Shown: positions 19,026-29,062, counted from the stretch's first letter. The stretch is DNA of 64,000 nt from Aureispira sp963837355 (GCA_963837355.1 CAWIMY010000007.1:62001-126000); one strand, 5' to 3'. A program made the numbers and translations. Notes: a model not told the origin generated them from the letters alone.

Positions 19026-22000
19026 TTAGAATTTCAAGTTTAGGTTCAATCCAATAGAACGCTCTGTTGGCAATTGACCACCTTCAAAACCTTGTACGTT
19101 TCCAGAGTTTACTGCTGCTTCAGGATCAATGTTTGGAACATTTTTGTGAAGGATAGCAATATTTCTAGCAACTACATTAAGAGATACATCTCTAAAAGGA
19201 GTTTTACCAAAGATTTTGTCAGGGAAAGTATAACCCAAACGCGCTTCTCTGAATTTGATGAAACTAGCATCGTAGATATCAGCAGCATTAACTACATACC
19301 CTTGGTTCAAGAAGAAGTGATCTTGAGCACCAATCGTTACATCATTCGGTTGACCAGTACTAGTCCATTCGCCGTTTGCATCTTGTGTAGCAGATACCCC
19401 GTCAACAACAATACCATCTTCGCGGATGCTACCTTCAGCGGTTACGTCCAATACACCAGAGTATTTACCCCACATGTTAGACAAAGAGAAGATGCTACCA
19501 CCAGCTTGGAAATCAAACAATAGGTACAAAGACACGCCTTTGTAAGACAAAGTAGTAGAAACACCACCAGTGAAGTCAGCCAATACAGAACCCAAAGGCT
19601 TCGCATCAGAAACAACATAAGCACCGCTACCGTCCACTAGTTTGTTACCAGCGTCGTCGTATACGTAATCTGTACCTACAAAAGTACCGTAAGTTTCGCC
19701 AACTCTAGCTTCAAGTGCAACACCGAATAGAGAAGACAAACGCAAGTTATCTACCCCTTCTGTTAAGGCCAATACTTGGTTATCATTCTTAGCAAAGTTG
19801 AATCCTAAGTCCCAACGGAAACCGCTGTTCGTTTTGATAGGAGTCGCATAAGCAGAAATCTCGATACCGTAGTTCAATACGTTACCTGCATTCAATACAC
19901 GAGAAGTGTAGCCTGTAGCAGGAGACTGAGAAACGTTAAAGATCAAATCTTTTGTTACTTGATTGTAGTAAGTAATGTCTAAACCTAAACGGTCATTGAA
20001 GAAGCGCAAATCCAAACCAGTTTCAAAAGCAGTCGTGCTTTCAGGACGTAGATCAGCATTTTTCAAAGAGTTTGTAACCGTAGTAGCACCATTGCTACCG
20101 AAGCTAGGATTCGTAATGTACGTGTTAAACAAGTTGTAGGGGTTAGTACCACTACCAGCCAAACCGTAAGATACTCTCAATTTACCGAACGAGAAGATGT
20201 CGTTTTGTGGCAATAATTCAGAGAAAACAAAACTAGCACCTACAGAGTAGTAGGGGTAAACGTTTGCACCAGCAGGAAGCGTAGAGTTCGCATCAATACG
20301 ACCACTCAAATCCAAGTACAAAAAGTCTTTGTAACCAATAGAAGCATTAGCAAAACCAGAAAGGATTTCTTCTCTAAACGTTTCATCCGTAATGCTGATA
20401 GGAGAAACAGAGTTCGCCAAGTTGTATAGACCAGGAGTATTCAAACCACCTAGTGTACCAGAAATGTTGTTGCTGGCTAAATCTGTACGGTAGTTAATAC
20501 CGATAAAAGCAGACAAAGAAATGTCTTCCCCAAAACGGTTGTTGTAATCAAAACGACCATCAAAGTTGCTCTCTCTTCTTGTGCGAACAGCTTCTGAATA
20601 GCTGGCTTCATTAACACCACCTACAGCAACCCACTCCTCACGACGATCCGTGTAGAAATCAGTCATAGCACGAGCAGTAAAGCTAAAGTTGTCATTGAAA
20701 GCATAACGCAAACCAGCATTTCCGAAGATACGCTCTCTGTTATCACGTTGGCCATTCTCATAACGATCCCAGAAAGGATTATCCCAGTATTTAGGAGAAC
20801 CATCTAGCTCCGAGTTTCTGTTCCAAGTACGTTGTGTTCCATCAGGACTTTTGTAGTCTCTTAGGCGATCCATATCCAATTGTCTTTGGAACCATTGGTT
20901 GAACTGGCTCATAATAGAAGAGCTGTAACCTGTGTTTGGACGACCTTTACCGTTGTTAGAAACGTAGTTGATAGAGGTGAACGCTTGTAACTTATCCGTG
21001 AAGTTGTAACTTCCGTTAAACGACAAGTTGTGACGAGTCAAAGAAGAATTTTCTTGTGTACCCGTTTGGTTGGTATTGGCATAAGACAAACGGAACGCAC
21101 CAGTCGTGTTAGCACCGTTCAATGCAATACTGTTAGTCGTCAAAACACCCGTACGGAAGAAATCCTTAACGTTGTTAGGGTTGGCTTCCCAGGCTCTAGT
21201 TTGACCAAAGTTAGCCGCATCAGTAGGATCGTAAGAATCCCATTGTCTTACTTGCTGGCCATCAAATTCTGGGCCCCAGCTACCATCGTAACCGAAATCA
21301 GCGATCAATTGATTCGTGTCCAAAGAAGAACGACCGAAGCTGCTACCAGCACCTCCACCATAACGGTTTTGGTAGTTGGGCAATACGGCTACTTCGTTAA
21401 ATTGAACAGCAGAATTGATCGATACACCGATAGTAGAACGGGCATCTTGTGCTCTAGAACCTTTTTTGGTAGTAATCATGATAACCCCGTTAGAACCACG
21501 GTTACCATACAAAGCAGCACCAGCAGGTCCTTTCAAAACGTTAATCGACTCAATGTCGTCAGGGTTGATGTCTGCGATAGCGTTACCATAATCGTATCCA
21601 CCAGCACCACGGTTTTGATTGTTGTCTGTGAAGTTAGAGTTGTCCATAGGTACTCCATCCACTACGAATAGTGGCTGGTTATTACCTGTGATCGAACCCG
21701 CACCACGCAAAATAATACGGGTAGAACCACCCAAGTTAGAAGAACCAGTGATTTGCACACCCGCTACTTTACCTTGTAGGCCGTTCAAGAAATTCGCATC
21801 TCTTGTTTTGATAATCTCTTCTCCATCTACTTGTTGAGAAGAATAACCCAATGTTTTTTCTTTACGAGAGATACCCAAAGCAGTGACTACTACTTTTTCT
21901 AAATCTACTCCTTCAGACATGGTCACGTCGATTACCGACTTACCACCAATAAGAATTTCTTGTGTAGCATATCCGATATAACTAAATATCAATGATTCGG

Positions 22001-22196
22001 CTACTTCTGGAACTTCGATAGAATATTTACCATCGAGGTCACTCGTTGTACCAAGAGCAGTACCCTTTACTAAAACGGTTGCTCCAATGACTGGCTCCCC
22101 TCCGTCATCCACTATACTTCCAGAAACCATGTTCTGGGCATATACTGTTCCGATGGAAAAGAGAAGCAACACTAGCAACGTGTTGAATAATTTCAT
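19026..22196 (-). CDS. SusC/RagA-family TonB-dependent outer-membrane transporter
   Basis: A 1056-residue outer-membrane channel. The signal peptide ends at VYAQ. A carboxypeptidase-D regulatory-like domain follows (VSGSIVDDGGEPVIGATV), then the plug (VVVTALGISRKEKTLGYS, QGKVAGVQI, PLFVVDGVPMDN, DIESINVLKGPAGAALYG) and a beta-barrel of about 800 residues ending in LNLNLKF with a terminal aromatic residue. It imports a ligand captured by the adjacent SusD protein using TonB/ExbBD energy. A good -33/-7 promoter match is present upstream. Confidence 0.95.
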   Translation of the reverse strand: MKLFNTLLVLLLFSIGTVYAQNMVSGSIVDDGGEPVIGATVLVKGTALGTTSDLDGKYSIEVPEVAESLIFSYIGYATQEILIGGKSVIDVTMSEGVDLEKVVVTALGISRKEKTLGYSSQQVDGEEIIKTRDANFLNGLQGKVAGVQITGSSNLGGSTRIILRGAGSITGNNQPLFVVDGVPMDNSNFTDNNQNRGAGGYDYGNAIADINPDDIESINVLKGPAGAALYGNRGSNGVIMITTKKGSRAQDARSTIGVSINSAVQFNEVAVLPNYQNRYGGGAGSSFGRSSLDTNQLIADFGYDGSWGPEFDGQQVRQWDSYDPTDAANFGQTRAWEANPNNVKDFFRTGVLTTNSIALNGANTTGAFRLSYANTNQTGTQENSSLTRHNLSFNGSYNFTDKLQAFTSINYVSNNGKGRPNTGYSSSIMSQFNQWFQRQLDMDRLRDYKSPDGTQRTWNRNSELDGSPKYWDNPFWDRYENGQRDNRERIFGNAGLRYAFNDNFSFTARAMTDFYTDRREEWVAVGGVNEASYSEAVRTRRESNFDGRFDYNNRFGEDISLSAFIGINYRTDLASNNISGTLGGLNTPGLYNLANSVSPISITDETFREEILSGFANASIGYKDFLYLDLSGRIDANSTLPAGANVYPYYSVGASFVFSELLPQNDIFSFGKLRVSYGLAGSGTNPYNLFNTYITNPSFGSNGATTVTNSLKNADLRPESTTAFETGLDLRFFNDRLGLDITYYNQVTKDLIFNVSQSPATGYTSRVLNAGNVLNYGIEISAYATPIKTNSGFRWDLGFNFAKNDNQVLALTEGVDNLRLSSLFGVALEARVGETYGTFVGTDYVYDDAGNKLVDGSGAYVVSDAKPLGSVLADFTGGVSTTLSYKGVSLYLLFDFQAGGSIFSLSNMWGKYSGVLDVTAEGSIREDGIVVDGVSATQDANGEWTSTGQPNDVTIGAQDHFFLNQGYVVNAADIYDASFIKFREARLGYTFPDKIFGKTPFRDVSLNVVARNIAILHKNVPNIDPEAAVNSGNVQGFEGGQLPTERSIGLNLNLKF

Positions 22197-22240
22197 AAAA
22201 AACCTGTTTTTTTGAGGTTGAATAAAAGTACTTTACCCCT

Positions 22241-22273
22241 CAAATGTACTCATAAAAGTCAGTACACTAACAA
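22241..22273 (-). promoter_or_regulatory. candidate Bacteroidota promoter of susC-susD
   Basis: On the - strand TTG (22271-22273) is followed after 22 bases by TACATTTG (22241-22248), matching the TTG/TAnnTTTG consensus. The -7 element lies about 45 bases before the susC start codon. Confidence 0.6.
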
Positions 22274-22757
22274 TTTGTTAATGTTTTTTTAACGGCATAG
22301 GGGGGAATTTTTACCGTTTTATGCCACTTTATTAACAGCTTGTTAAGCCTATGAGACCTATTGAAAAGACTGACTTATAGAGTAGGTAATAGTGATAATT
22401 GAATGATAATTAATAGGATGCATTGTTTCAAAGGAAGGTCACAGAAGTAGGGCTATCGCGTTACTGAGGGTCATTTTATAGAAAAAGCAATTTCTACAAA
22501 CGGATAAGCGCTACCCTTTTTTTTTGATTTTTTGGTTAAAAAGGCGAGTAGGGAGCTAGTCTGTTTAGAAGATAAAAGAACGATGGTTGGGCGGTTGTCC
22601 ACGAAGACGTATGAGGGCGTTTTTTTACTAAAAAAAAGAATAGTATTCTTGCACAATGACCATTTTGACAATTATTATAGGGAAAAATATAGATCAAAAG
22701 CCTAAGAGCTCTACGCCTGAGTAACTACAGGGTTTTAAGACAAAATAACAAGCTTTT
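22274..22757. other. gene-free stretch upstream of susC
   Basis: About 480 AT-rich bases between the susC promoter and the 3' end of the isomerase gene, both on the - strand. A repeated GATAATT (near 22394-22410) and a 66-codon frame with no recognisable protein are the only things seen. Confidence 0.5.
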
Positions 22758-23339
22758 TTAGCCAAACAGCGCCCGCTCTACCAATTCGCAGACAGCATGA
22801 CCCATGAGCATGTGCGCTTCCTGAATACGGGGCGTATCGGTAGAGGGGACGGCGCAAAGTCGCTCTGTAACCCCTGCCAAGGCACCTCCCCTTGCTCCTG
22901 TCCAAGCGACCGTATGCAGTTGCTGTTCCCGTGCCTGTGTCAAGGCTTTTACAATATTGGGCGAATTGCCTGAAGTCGATAAGCCAATCAACACATCGCC
23001 AGGCTGCCCTTTGGCGCGAATAAGACGGGCATACACTTCTGTAAAGTCATAATCATTGGCAACTGCTGTCATATAAGAGCTATTGACGTGCAAGGCTTCG
23101 GAGAAAAGCGGCGGACGATCTAAATAGAAACGCCCCGAAAATTCAGCCGCCAAATGCTGGGCATCCGCTGCACTGCCTCCATTGCCACACCACAGTACCT
23201 TGCCTCCCCCTTCAAAACAGCGCACCAAGAGCGGCACGAGTTCCTCCAAATGAGCAAGACAAGCCGCATCAGCCAAAAGTTGTTGCTTAACATCAATAGA
23301 ATGCTGTAAAATGGCACGTAAATCGTTTGGTTGGGACAT
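22758..23339 (-). CDS. gmhA: SIS-domain phosphosugar isomerase, GmhA/DiaA-like
   Basis: A 193-residue SIS-fold protein. GNGGSAADAQHLAAEF is the phosphosugar-binding signature, and LSTSGNSPN is the second phosphate loop. The closest types are sedoheptulose-7-phosphate isomerase (GmhA, first step to ADP-heptose for LPS) and its non-enzymatic relative DiaA. The C-terminal IQEAHMLMGHAVCE carries the Glu and His used as catalytic residues by GmhA, favouring the enzyme. ATG 23339 (MSQPNDL) is preferred to a TTG at 23375. No other heptose gene is adjacent. Confidence 0.82.
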   Translation of the reverse strand: MSQPNDLRAILQHSIDVKQQLLADAACLAHLEELVPLLVRCFEGGGKVLWCGNGGSAADAQHLAAEFSGRFYLDRPPLFSEALHVNSSYMTAVANDYDFTEVYARLIRAKGQPGDVLIGLSTSGNSPNIVKALTQAREQQLHTVAWTGARGGALAGVTERLCAVPSTDTPRIQEAHMLMGHAVCELVERALFG

Positions 23340-23639
23340 AATAGGAAAAATAGAAAGTCGGTTGTTGGAAGACAAAAAGCAAAAAGCGCTTGTTAAATAA
23401 AACTCTAAGATAAAGATATTGTTGGCAACTAGGTTTCCCGCTGCTCGAAGCGGTGGGTTGACAGCCCCAATATATTCATATTAAGCAATAAAGCCTACTG
23501 CTTGGAGTCCGTTAGAGCGCTTTGCTTTTCGTTGTAGCAGTAGTTAACGTAAAAAAAACAGGGTGTCTTCTGCCATCTCTAAAAATGGCGCTATATTACT
23601 TCAAGAGACAACGCCTGTATTTATTCAACTAACAATTCC
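23340..23639. other. intergenic stretch between gmhA and cinA (divergent)
   Basis: Exactly 300 bases that should hold both promoters. No clear TAnnTTTG element or hairpin was found. Confidence 0.4.
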
Positions 23640-24910
23640 ATGAAAGCAACCATAATCAACATAGGAGATGAAATTTTAATTGGCCAAATAGTAAACACCA
23701 ATGCGAGTTGGATGGCCGATCAACTCAACCAAAGTGGCATTGAAGTGCACCAAGTTGTGGTAATTGCGGATACCCAAGCTGCCATTCGTTTGGCGGTAGA
23801 CCGTGCCCTCACCCAAACAGACTTAGTGTTTGTCACAGGTGGGTTGGCGCCACCAAAGACGACGTAACGAAAAAAGCCTTGGCCGATTATTTTGGAATGG
23901 AGATGGCGTACCATGAACCGAGTTTTAAAAATATTCAACAGTTGTTTGCGCAGTATGGACGCGTAGCCGATGAGCGCTACCGCGTACAAGCGGATATGCC
24001 CCAAGGTGCTACGGTACTGATTAATAAAGTAGGAACGGCTTCGGGAATGTGGTTTGAGCGCGAAGGACAAGTGGTTGTTTCTATGCCAGGTGTCCCTAGA
24101 GAAGTGCATTATTTAATGAAACAAGAAGTACTACCGCGTTTGCTTCGTCAATTTCACTTTCCCACTATTCTACATCATACTATATACACTACAGGAAAAG
24201 GCGAAACAGATTTGGCCGAACTCCTAGATACATTTGAAGAGAGCTTGCCGTCTAATATAAAACTAGCCTATCTGCCAAGCACCACCTTAGGTTTTGTGCG
24301 CTTGCGTTTGAGTGCTTACGGGGAAGATGAAATGGTCTTGGCGGCACAACTGGATAATTATGTCGAGGAGTTGCCCTCTATTTTGGGTACGTTGATTTTT
24401 GGAGAAAACGACGAGACGATAGAACGTGCAGTCGGTAAATTATTATTACAAAAAGGCTTGACCTTAGGAACGGCAGAGAGCTGTACAGGAGGAAATATCG
24501 CCCATAGAATTACCTCTATTTCAGGTAGCTCGGCTTATTATGAAGGCAGTGTTGTCGCCTATTCTAACCGCATCAAACAGCAAATGCTCCAAGTAGATGG
24601 CGATACGTTGATAGAACACGGTGCAGTTAGTGAAGAAGTGGTCATACAAATGGCAAGGGGTACCCAACAATTGATGGCAGTGGATTGTGCTATTGCCGTA
24701 TCAGGCGTGGCAGGGCCAACAGGCGGCAGCCCTGAGAAACCCGTAGGAACAATTTGGGTGGCCATTGTGGTAGGCGAGGAGCTGTATACCAAGCGGCTGC
24801 AATTGGGCAAAGACCGCCTACAAAACATCGAACGTACCACCACCATTGCCCTGAACATCTTGCGTCTATTTCTGTTAAAAGCGATACCCGCAGAAGACAT
24901 CCAACGATAG
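23640..24910 (+). pseudogene. cinA: CinA-family protein (nicotinamide-nucleotide amidase), frameshifted
   Basis: The N-terminal molybdopterin-binding-like domain begins MKATIINIGDEILIGQI, and the frame ends early at 23867 after TGGLAPPKTT. With one base restored near 23848 the sequence reads GGLGATKDDVTKKALADYF, the conserved family motif, and continues to 24910. The C-terminal PncC domain carries TAESCTGGNIAHR and VSGVAGPTGGSPEKPVGT, typical of deamidases that recycle nicotinamide mononucleotide. The joined length is about 423 residues, normal for CinA. The lesion is a single missing base in a conserved region, so sequencing error is quite possible. Confidence 0.88.
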
Positions 24911-24969
24911 TTGGTACAGGCATAAGAATAAAAGGGCTTTTTTTATACCCTATGGTGCGCTATTTTTTG

Positions 24970-24977
24970 TACTTTTG
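24970..24977 (+). promoter_or_regulatory. candidate -7 element of the second E2 gene
   Basis: TACTTTTG fits TAnnTTTG and lies about 40 bases before ATG 25017. No TTG occurs at the matching -33 position. Confidence 0.35.
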
Positions 24978-25016
24978 CGCTTGAATTAGGATTCTCACAC
25001 GAAATAAAGGATTACA

Positions 25017-26360
25017 ATGGCTAAGGTCGAATTGATTATGCCCAAACTGGGTGAAAGTGTCATAGAAGCAACTATTCTCAACTGGGAAAAAGAAGTGGGT
25101 GACACCATTGAAATGGACGAAAACGTAGTGGTAATTGCTACGGATAAAGTAGATACAGAAGTCCCTTCTCCTGTAGAAGGTACCTTGGTAGAAATCCTAT
25201 TTCAAGAAGGCGATACCGTAGCCATTGGTACGGCCATTGCGGTAATTGAAACCGATAGCGCCGCTGAGGTAAAAGCCTCTCCTGCGGTAGCAGAGACACC
25301 CCCTCAACAAGAAGCCACGCCACAAACGGCCAGCCCTAGTTCTCAAAAAACAACCCTACCTGCTACAGGGTTAGATACGAGCAACGCCAACCGTTTCTAC
25401 TCGCCATTGGTGAAGAGCATCGCAAAAGAAGAAGGCATTGCTTTGGAAGAGCTAGAGCAAATCCCAGGAACAGGCAAGGAGCAACGCGTCACTAAGTCCG
25501 ATATGTTGGCTTACCTAGAAAATAGAGGTCAGCAATCCAGTACACCTGCGGCACCTGCCAGCCAACAACCCGCGAAACAGGCCGCTGCTAGCAACGGAAC
25601 TGTAGTAGGAACGCTTCCTCAATTCAAAGCGCCACCAGTCAACAGAAGTGGAAATGTAGAGATTATTGAGATGGATAGAATGCGCCGCATGATCGCTGAT
25701 CACATGGTGATGTCCAAGCACGTTTCTCCACACGTTACCTCTTTTGTAGAGGCCGATGTGACCAACTTGTTCAAATGGAGAAGCAAAGTTAAAAATGAAT
25801 TCCAAGAGCGCCATGGCGAAAAAATAACGTTCACGCCTATTTTTGTAGAAGCAGTCGTGAAAGCCATTCAAGACTATCCAATGGTCAATGTGGCGGTTGA
25901 TGGCAACGAAATTGTGCGCTACAAAGACATTAATATTGGGATGGCAGCAGCGTTGCCCACAGGCAATTTGATCGTGCCCGTTATCAAAAACGCGGATATG
26001 CTCAATATGACAGGTCTGACAAAAACCGTCAATGACTTGGCCAACCGCGCCCGCAAAAATAAATTACGCCCTGACGAAATTCAAGGGGGTACTTTTACCT
26101 TGACCAACGTGGGTACTTTTGGTAATGTGATGGGCACCCCTATTATCAACCAGCCACAAGCCGCTATTTTGGCGGTAGGTGCCATTCGCAAAAAGCCTGC
26201 TGTGGTAGAAACAGAATATGGCGATGTGATCGCGGTACGCCACATGATGTTCTTGTCCTTGTCGTATGACCACCGTGTGGTTGATGGCATGTTGGGCGGT
26301 TCGTTTTTGCGTCGCGTAGCCGATTATTTAGAAGATTTTGATGCCAACAGAACGATTTAA
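25017..26360 (+). CDS. 2-oxoacid dehydrogenase E2 component (dihydrolipoamide acyltransferase)
   Basis: A 447-residue E2 subunit distinct from the PDH E2 at 15022. The lipoyl domain has K44 in ATDKVDTEVPS, and a linker and E3-binding domain follow (RFYSPLVKSIAKEEGI). The catalytic domain ends with DHRVVDGMLGGSFLRR. The VELIMPKLGESVIEATI start and the conserved FVEADVTNLFKWR segment fit branched-chain-type or generic acyltransferases rather than succinyltransferase. Its complex partners are elsewhere, so the substrate is inferred only. Terminator follows at 26389. Confidence 0.9.
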   Translation: MAKVELIMPKLGESVIEATILNWEKEVGDTIEMDENVVVIATDKVDTEVPSPVEGTLVEILFQEGDTVAIGTAIAVIETDSAAEVKASPAVAETPPQQEATPQTASPSSQKTTLPATGLDTSNANRFYSPLVKSIAKEEGIALEELEQIPGTGKEQRVTKSDMLAYLENRGQQSSTPAAPASQQPAKQAAASNGTVVGTLPQFKAPPVNRSGNVEIIEMDRMRRMIADHMVMSKHVSPHVTSFVEADVTNLFKWRSKVKNEFQERHGEKITFTPIFVEAVVKAIQDYPMVNVAVDGNEIVRYKDINIGMAAALPTGNLIVPVIKNADMLNMTGLTKTVNDLANRARKNKLRPDEIQGGTFTLTNVGTFGNVMGTPIINQPQAAILAVGAIRKKPAVVETEYGDVIAVRHMMFLSLSYDHRVVDGMLGGSFLRRVADYLEDFDANRTI

Positions 26361-26388
26361 GCGCCCAAGGCGTTGAGCAATATTCCAG

Positions 26389-26435
26389 TCCCGACTTTTC
26401 GAATACTTTTCGGAGAGTCGGGATTGTGTTTTTTT
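26389..26435 (+). terminator. terminator after the second E2 gene
   Basis: An 8-bp perfect stem TCCCGACT/AGTCGGGA (26389-26396, 26416-26423) with a 19-base loop, then a T-rich run to 26435. Confidence 0.7.
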
Positions 26436-26452
26436 GGCTTTCGCTAATTGGC

Positions 26453-26482
26453 TTGTAATTCTAATAGATTTTTCTAATTTTG
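26453..26482 (+). promoter_or_regulatory. candidate Bacteroidota promoter of cysS
   Basis: TTG (26453-26455), a 19-base spacer and TAATTTTG (26475-26482) match the -33/-7 consensus well. The -7 element lies about 66 bases upstream of the cysS ATG. Confidence 0.65.
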
Positions 26483-26548
26483 TTAGTCTAAGTACTGCTA
26501 GGATTAGTCGAATGCTTAGTAATTTTAATTTATTTATAACAATAAACA

Positions 26549-28093
26549 ATGAAAGAGACTTTTGCTCCCAAACACGCCCTAAAGGTAATGAATACCTTAA
26601 CGCGTAAAAAAGAACTATTTGAGCCGTTAGAAGCGGGTTATGTGGGTATGTATGTCTGTGGCCCTACGGTTTACAGTGAAGTGCATTTGGGCAATTGTCG
26701 TACGTTTTTCTCTTTTGATGTCATTTACCGTTACTTAATGTACTTGGGGTACAAAGTGCGCTATGTGCGTAATATTACCGATGTCGGGCACTTAGTGGGC
26801 GATGTAGATGAAGGAGAAGAGGATAAAATTTCTAAGCAGGCTCGGTTGGAGCAGTTGGAGCCCATGGAAATTGTACAAAAGTACAGCAACCAGTTTCACG
26901 AAGTGTTGGGACAACTCAATAACCTGTCACCGAGTATTGAGCCGCGCGCTACTGGTCATTTGATTGAGCAAATCGAAATGGTCAAGGATATTATTGCCAA
27001 TGGCTACGGCTACGAGAAAAACGGCTCTGTTTATTTCGATACCCAAAAATTAATCAAGGAGGGCAAAGCCTTGTACGAGTACGGTACTCTTTCGGGCAAA
27101 AAGCAAGAAGACTTGCTCACAGAAACCCGCGAGCTTAACAGCCAAAGCGACAAGCGCCACCCTTCCGACTTTGCGATTTGGGTCAAAGCCTCCGATAAGC
27201 ACCTTATGCGCTGGCCGTCGCCTTGGTCAGAGGGGTATCCAGGTTGGCATTTAGAATGCTCGGCGATGAGTACCAAATATTTGGGTAAGCATTTTGATAT
27301 TCACGGAGGTGGTATGGATTTAGAATTTCCACATCATGAGAATGAAATTGCGCAGAACATCGGCGCTTGTGGTTGTGCACCTGTCAAGTATTGGCTGCAT
27401 ACCAATATGTTGCTGCTCAACAGTCAAAAAATGAGCAAAAGCACGGGTAACTCCATTACCCCTGCCCAGCTCTTTTCAGGGGAGAACGACTTGTTGTCTA
27501 AGGCTTATAGCCCAATGGCCTACCGCTTTTTTATGTTGCAGGCGCACTATTCGGGCGAACTCAATATTACAGACAAAGGTCTAATGGCCGCCGAAAAAGG
27601 CTACCACCGCTTGATGGATGCGCACGAAATTTTGAAAGGATTGAGCCACGACGGGAACGGTAGCGAGAGCCCCGATGACCAGCAAATCAACTTGTTGTTA
27701 GACAAGGCGTTTGAGGCGATGAGCGATGATTTTAACACCGCTGCCGCGATTGGTAAACTCAATGGCGTAGTGGCAAAGGTCAATGCCTTAGCGAATAAAC
27801 GCTTAGACATGAGTGCCATTCAAGCGAGTACGTTAAAACGTATGCAGCAAGCCTTTCAGGAGTTGATTATAGATATTTTTGGTCTGAAGGGGGAGGAGAG
27901 TATCACGGGTCAGAACAGCCAAACCGGGCAGTTGCTAGAAGCGGCGATGAGTGTCATCTTGGAATTGCGCGAAGAAGCGCGTACCAATAAGAATTGGGCA
28001 ACTAGCGATCTCATCCGCGACCGCTTGCAAGCGGCAGGCATTCAGATTAAAGATGCTAAAGAGGGGGCTATTTGGAGTACTATCCCTTCTTAA
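26549..28093 (+). CDS. cysS: cysteinyl-tRNA synthetase
   Basis: A 514-residue class I aminoacyl-tRNA synthetase charging tRNA-Cys. The HIGH-type motif is VHLGN in YSEVHLGNCRTFF, and the KMSKS loop is QKMSKSTGNS near 290. CGPTVY and the WHLECSAMS, HGGGMDLEFPHHENE stretches carry the zinc ligands that select cysteine. It is a little longer than the E. coli enzyme (461) and has an N-terminal extension and a longer C-terminal anticodon-stem domain. Well supported promoter upstream and a perfect-stem terminator downstream show a monocistronic unit. Confidence 0.95.
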   Translation: MKETFAPKHALKVMNTLTRKKELFEPLEAGYVGMYVCGPTVYSEVHLGNCRTFFSFDVIYRYLMYLGYKVRYVRNITDVGHLVGDVDEGEEDKISKQARLEQLEPMEIVQKYSNQFHEVLGQLNNLSPSIEPRATGHLIEQIEMVKDIIANGYGYEKNGSVYFDTQKLIKEGKALYEYGTLSGKKQEDLLTETRELNSQSDKRHPSDFAIWVKASDKHLMRWPSPWSEGYPGWHLECSAMSTKYLGKHFDIHGGGMDLEFPHHENEIAQNIGACGCAPVKYWLHTNMLLLNSQKMSKSTGNSITPAQLFSGENDLLSKAYSPMAYRFFMLQAHYSGELNITDKGLMAAEKGYHRLMDAHEILKGLSHDGNGSESPDDQQINLLLDKAFEAMSDDFNTAAAIGKLNGVVAKVNALANKRLDMSAIQASTLKRMQQAFQELIIDIFGLKGEESITGQNSQTGQLLEAAMSVILELREEARTNKNWATSDLIRDRLQAAGIQIKDAKEGAIWSTIPS

Positions 28094-28133
28094 ATACATT
28101 ATCCCTTGGATAGATAGGCTTGTGCCTTTCTGT

Positions 28134-28168
28134 AAAAGAGGCTGTCGGAAAACTCCGCAGCCTCTTTT
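28134..28168. terminator. bidirectional terminator between cysS and the DUF2798 gene
   Basis: A perfect 11-bp stem AAAAGAGGCTG/CAGCCTCTTTT (28134-28144, 28158-28168) with A and T runs at its ends, between converging genes. Confidence 0.85.
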
Positions 28169-28173
28169 TTGAG

Positions 28174-28398
28174 TTAATCAGTCCAATAGTCAACCGCCCT
28201 TTTTATTAGGGGAACTACTAAAAAACCTGTTGGAATAGACAAACAGCAGCCCAGCAGAAAATCGCCTAGCCAGAGCCACAAAAAATCTGCGCGCCAACCC
28301 AAGCGCATTAACAAAATGCCAAAACTCATCACGGCAGTCATTAAAATAGAAACCAGAAAGACAAATACAAAATTACCTTGTCGTGTGCTTAATCGCAT
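28174..28398 (-). CDS. DUF2798-like small membrane protein
   Basis: A 74-residue protein with two predicted membrane helices (residues about 8-32 and 41-65). The pattern FVFVFLVSILMTAVMSFG, then W..W..., then IPTGFLVVPLIKRAV resembles the DUF2798 family, whose function is unknown. It overlaps the end of the upstream barrel gene by 26 bases, so the two are translated from one message. The AraC regulator gene at 29131 lies on the same strand upstream. Confidence 0.75.
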   Translation of the reverse strand: MRLSTRQGNFVFVFLVSILMTAVMSFGILLMRLGWRADFLWLWLGDFLLGCCLSIPTGFLVVPLIKRAVDYWTD

Positions 28399-29062
28399 AG
28401 CTAAAAAATTTCTGTTCGTAAAAATAAACCCAGACTGAGCTCTTGAATTCTATCGGGCCATAAAAATCGAGGTTTCCTCCTATTCCGAATTGGAAGTGGT
28501 CATACGTTGCTCCTATGCGGAGTTGGCCGTAGCTGCGCTCGTGAAAACCCAAGCGGGTATTGTGGTTATATAAGGCTTGTAGGCGCGTGTACAACCCCCA
28601 ATGTTTTCCAAAAGAGGGATGGTATTCTAATAGGCCAAAAAACTCGACATTGTAGGTAGCGCTAAGGTCTATGCGTGGCAACACGACCACTAGTAGTTGA
28701 CGTGTTGCCAGTACATATTGAAGGCCTGCGGAGGGACTAAAACCTGTTTGGTAGTTCATAGAAACCCCCGCATTAACAGACAAACCTCTCCAAATAGAAG
28801 CGGTTAAAAAAGCTTGAGACAAGTATTGGTTTTTTTGTTGTTCCCTATAGTCTCCCGTGAAATTAGTCACGTTGAAAAATCCAAATCTACTTTTGGGAGC
28901 GAGCGGCTTACTGATAATAAATTGAACGAGTAAGTTGTTAGGAGTTACAAAAACCTCTAACGGAATAGGGGGGCTAGGAGGAGGTAAGGTATCGGGAAAA
29001 GCTTGGGCATGGCTATGGCTAGTTATTCCGACCAATAGTAACATAAAAAGTATAGGAGACAT
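28373..29062 (-). CDS. probable outer-membrane beta-barrel protein
   Basis: A 229-residue protein with a signal peptide (MSPILFMLLLVGITSHSHAQ) and a short Pro-rich stretch (PPPSPPIPLEV). The rest alternates hydrophobic and polar residues with many aromatics, suggesting about ten barrel strands. I do not recognise a named family. It lies between the AraC regulator and the DUF2798 gene, which suggests that the three are regulated together. Confidence 0.75.
   Translation of the reverse strand: MSPILFMLLLVGITSHSHAQAFPDTLPPPSPPIPLEVFVTPNNLLVQFIISKPLAPKSRFGFFNVTNFTGDYREQQKNQYLSQAFLTASIWRGLSVNAGVSMNYQTGFSPSAGLQYVLATRQLLVVVLPRIDLSATYNVEFFGLLEYHPSFGKHWGLYTRLQALYNHNTRLGFHERSYGQLRIGATYDHFQFGIGGNLDFYGPIEFKSSVWVYFYEQKFFSYAIKHTTR

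Noticed and set aside
21030..21671. 213-codon + strand frame inside susC
   Set aside because: Antisense to the plug domain of an unmistakable SusC protein.
22471..22671. 66-codon - strand frame upstream of susC
   Set aside because: AT-rich, Lys/Phe/Ser-biased, no start context and no domain.
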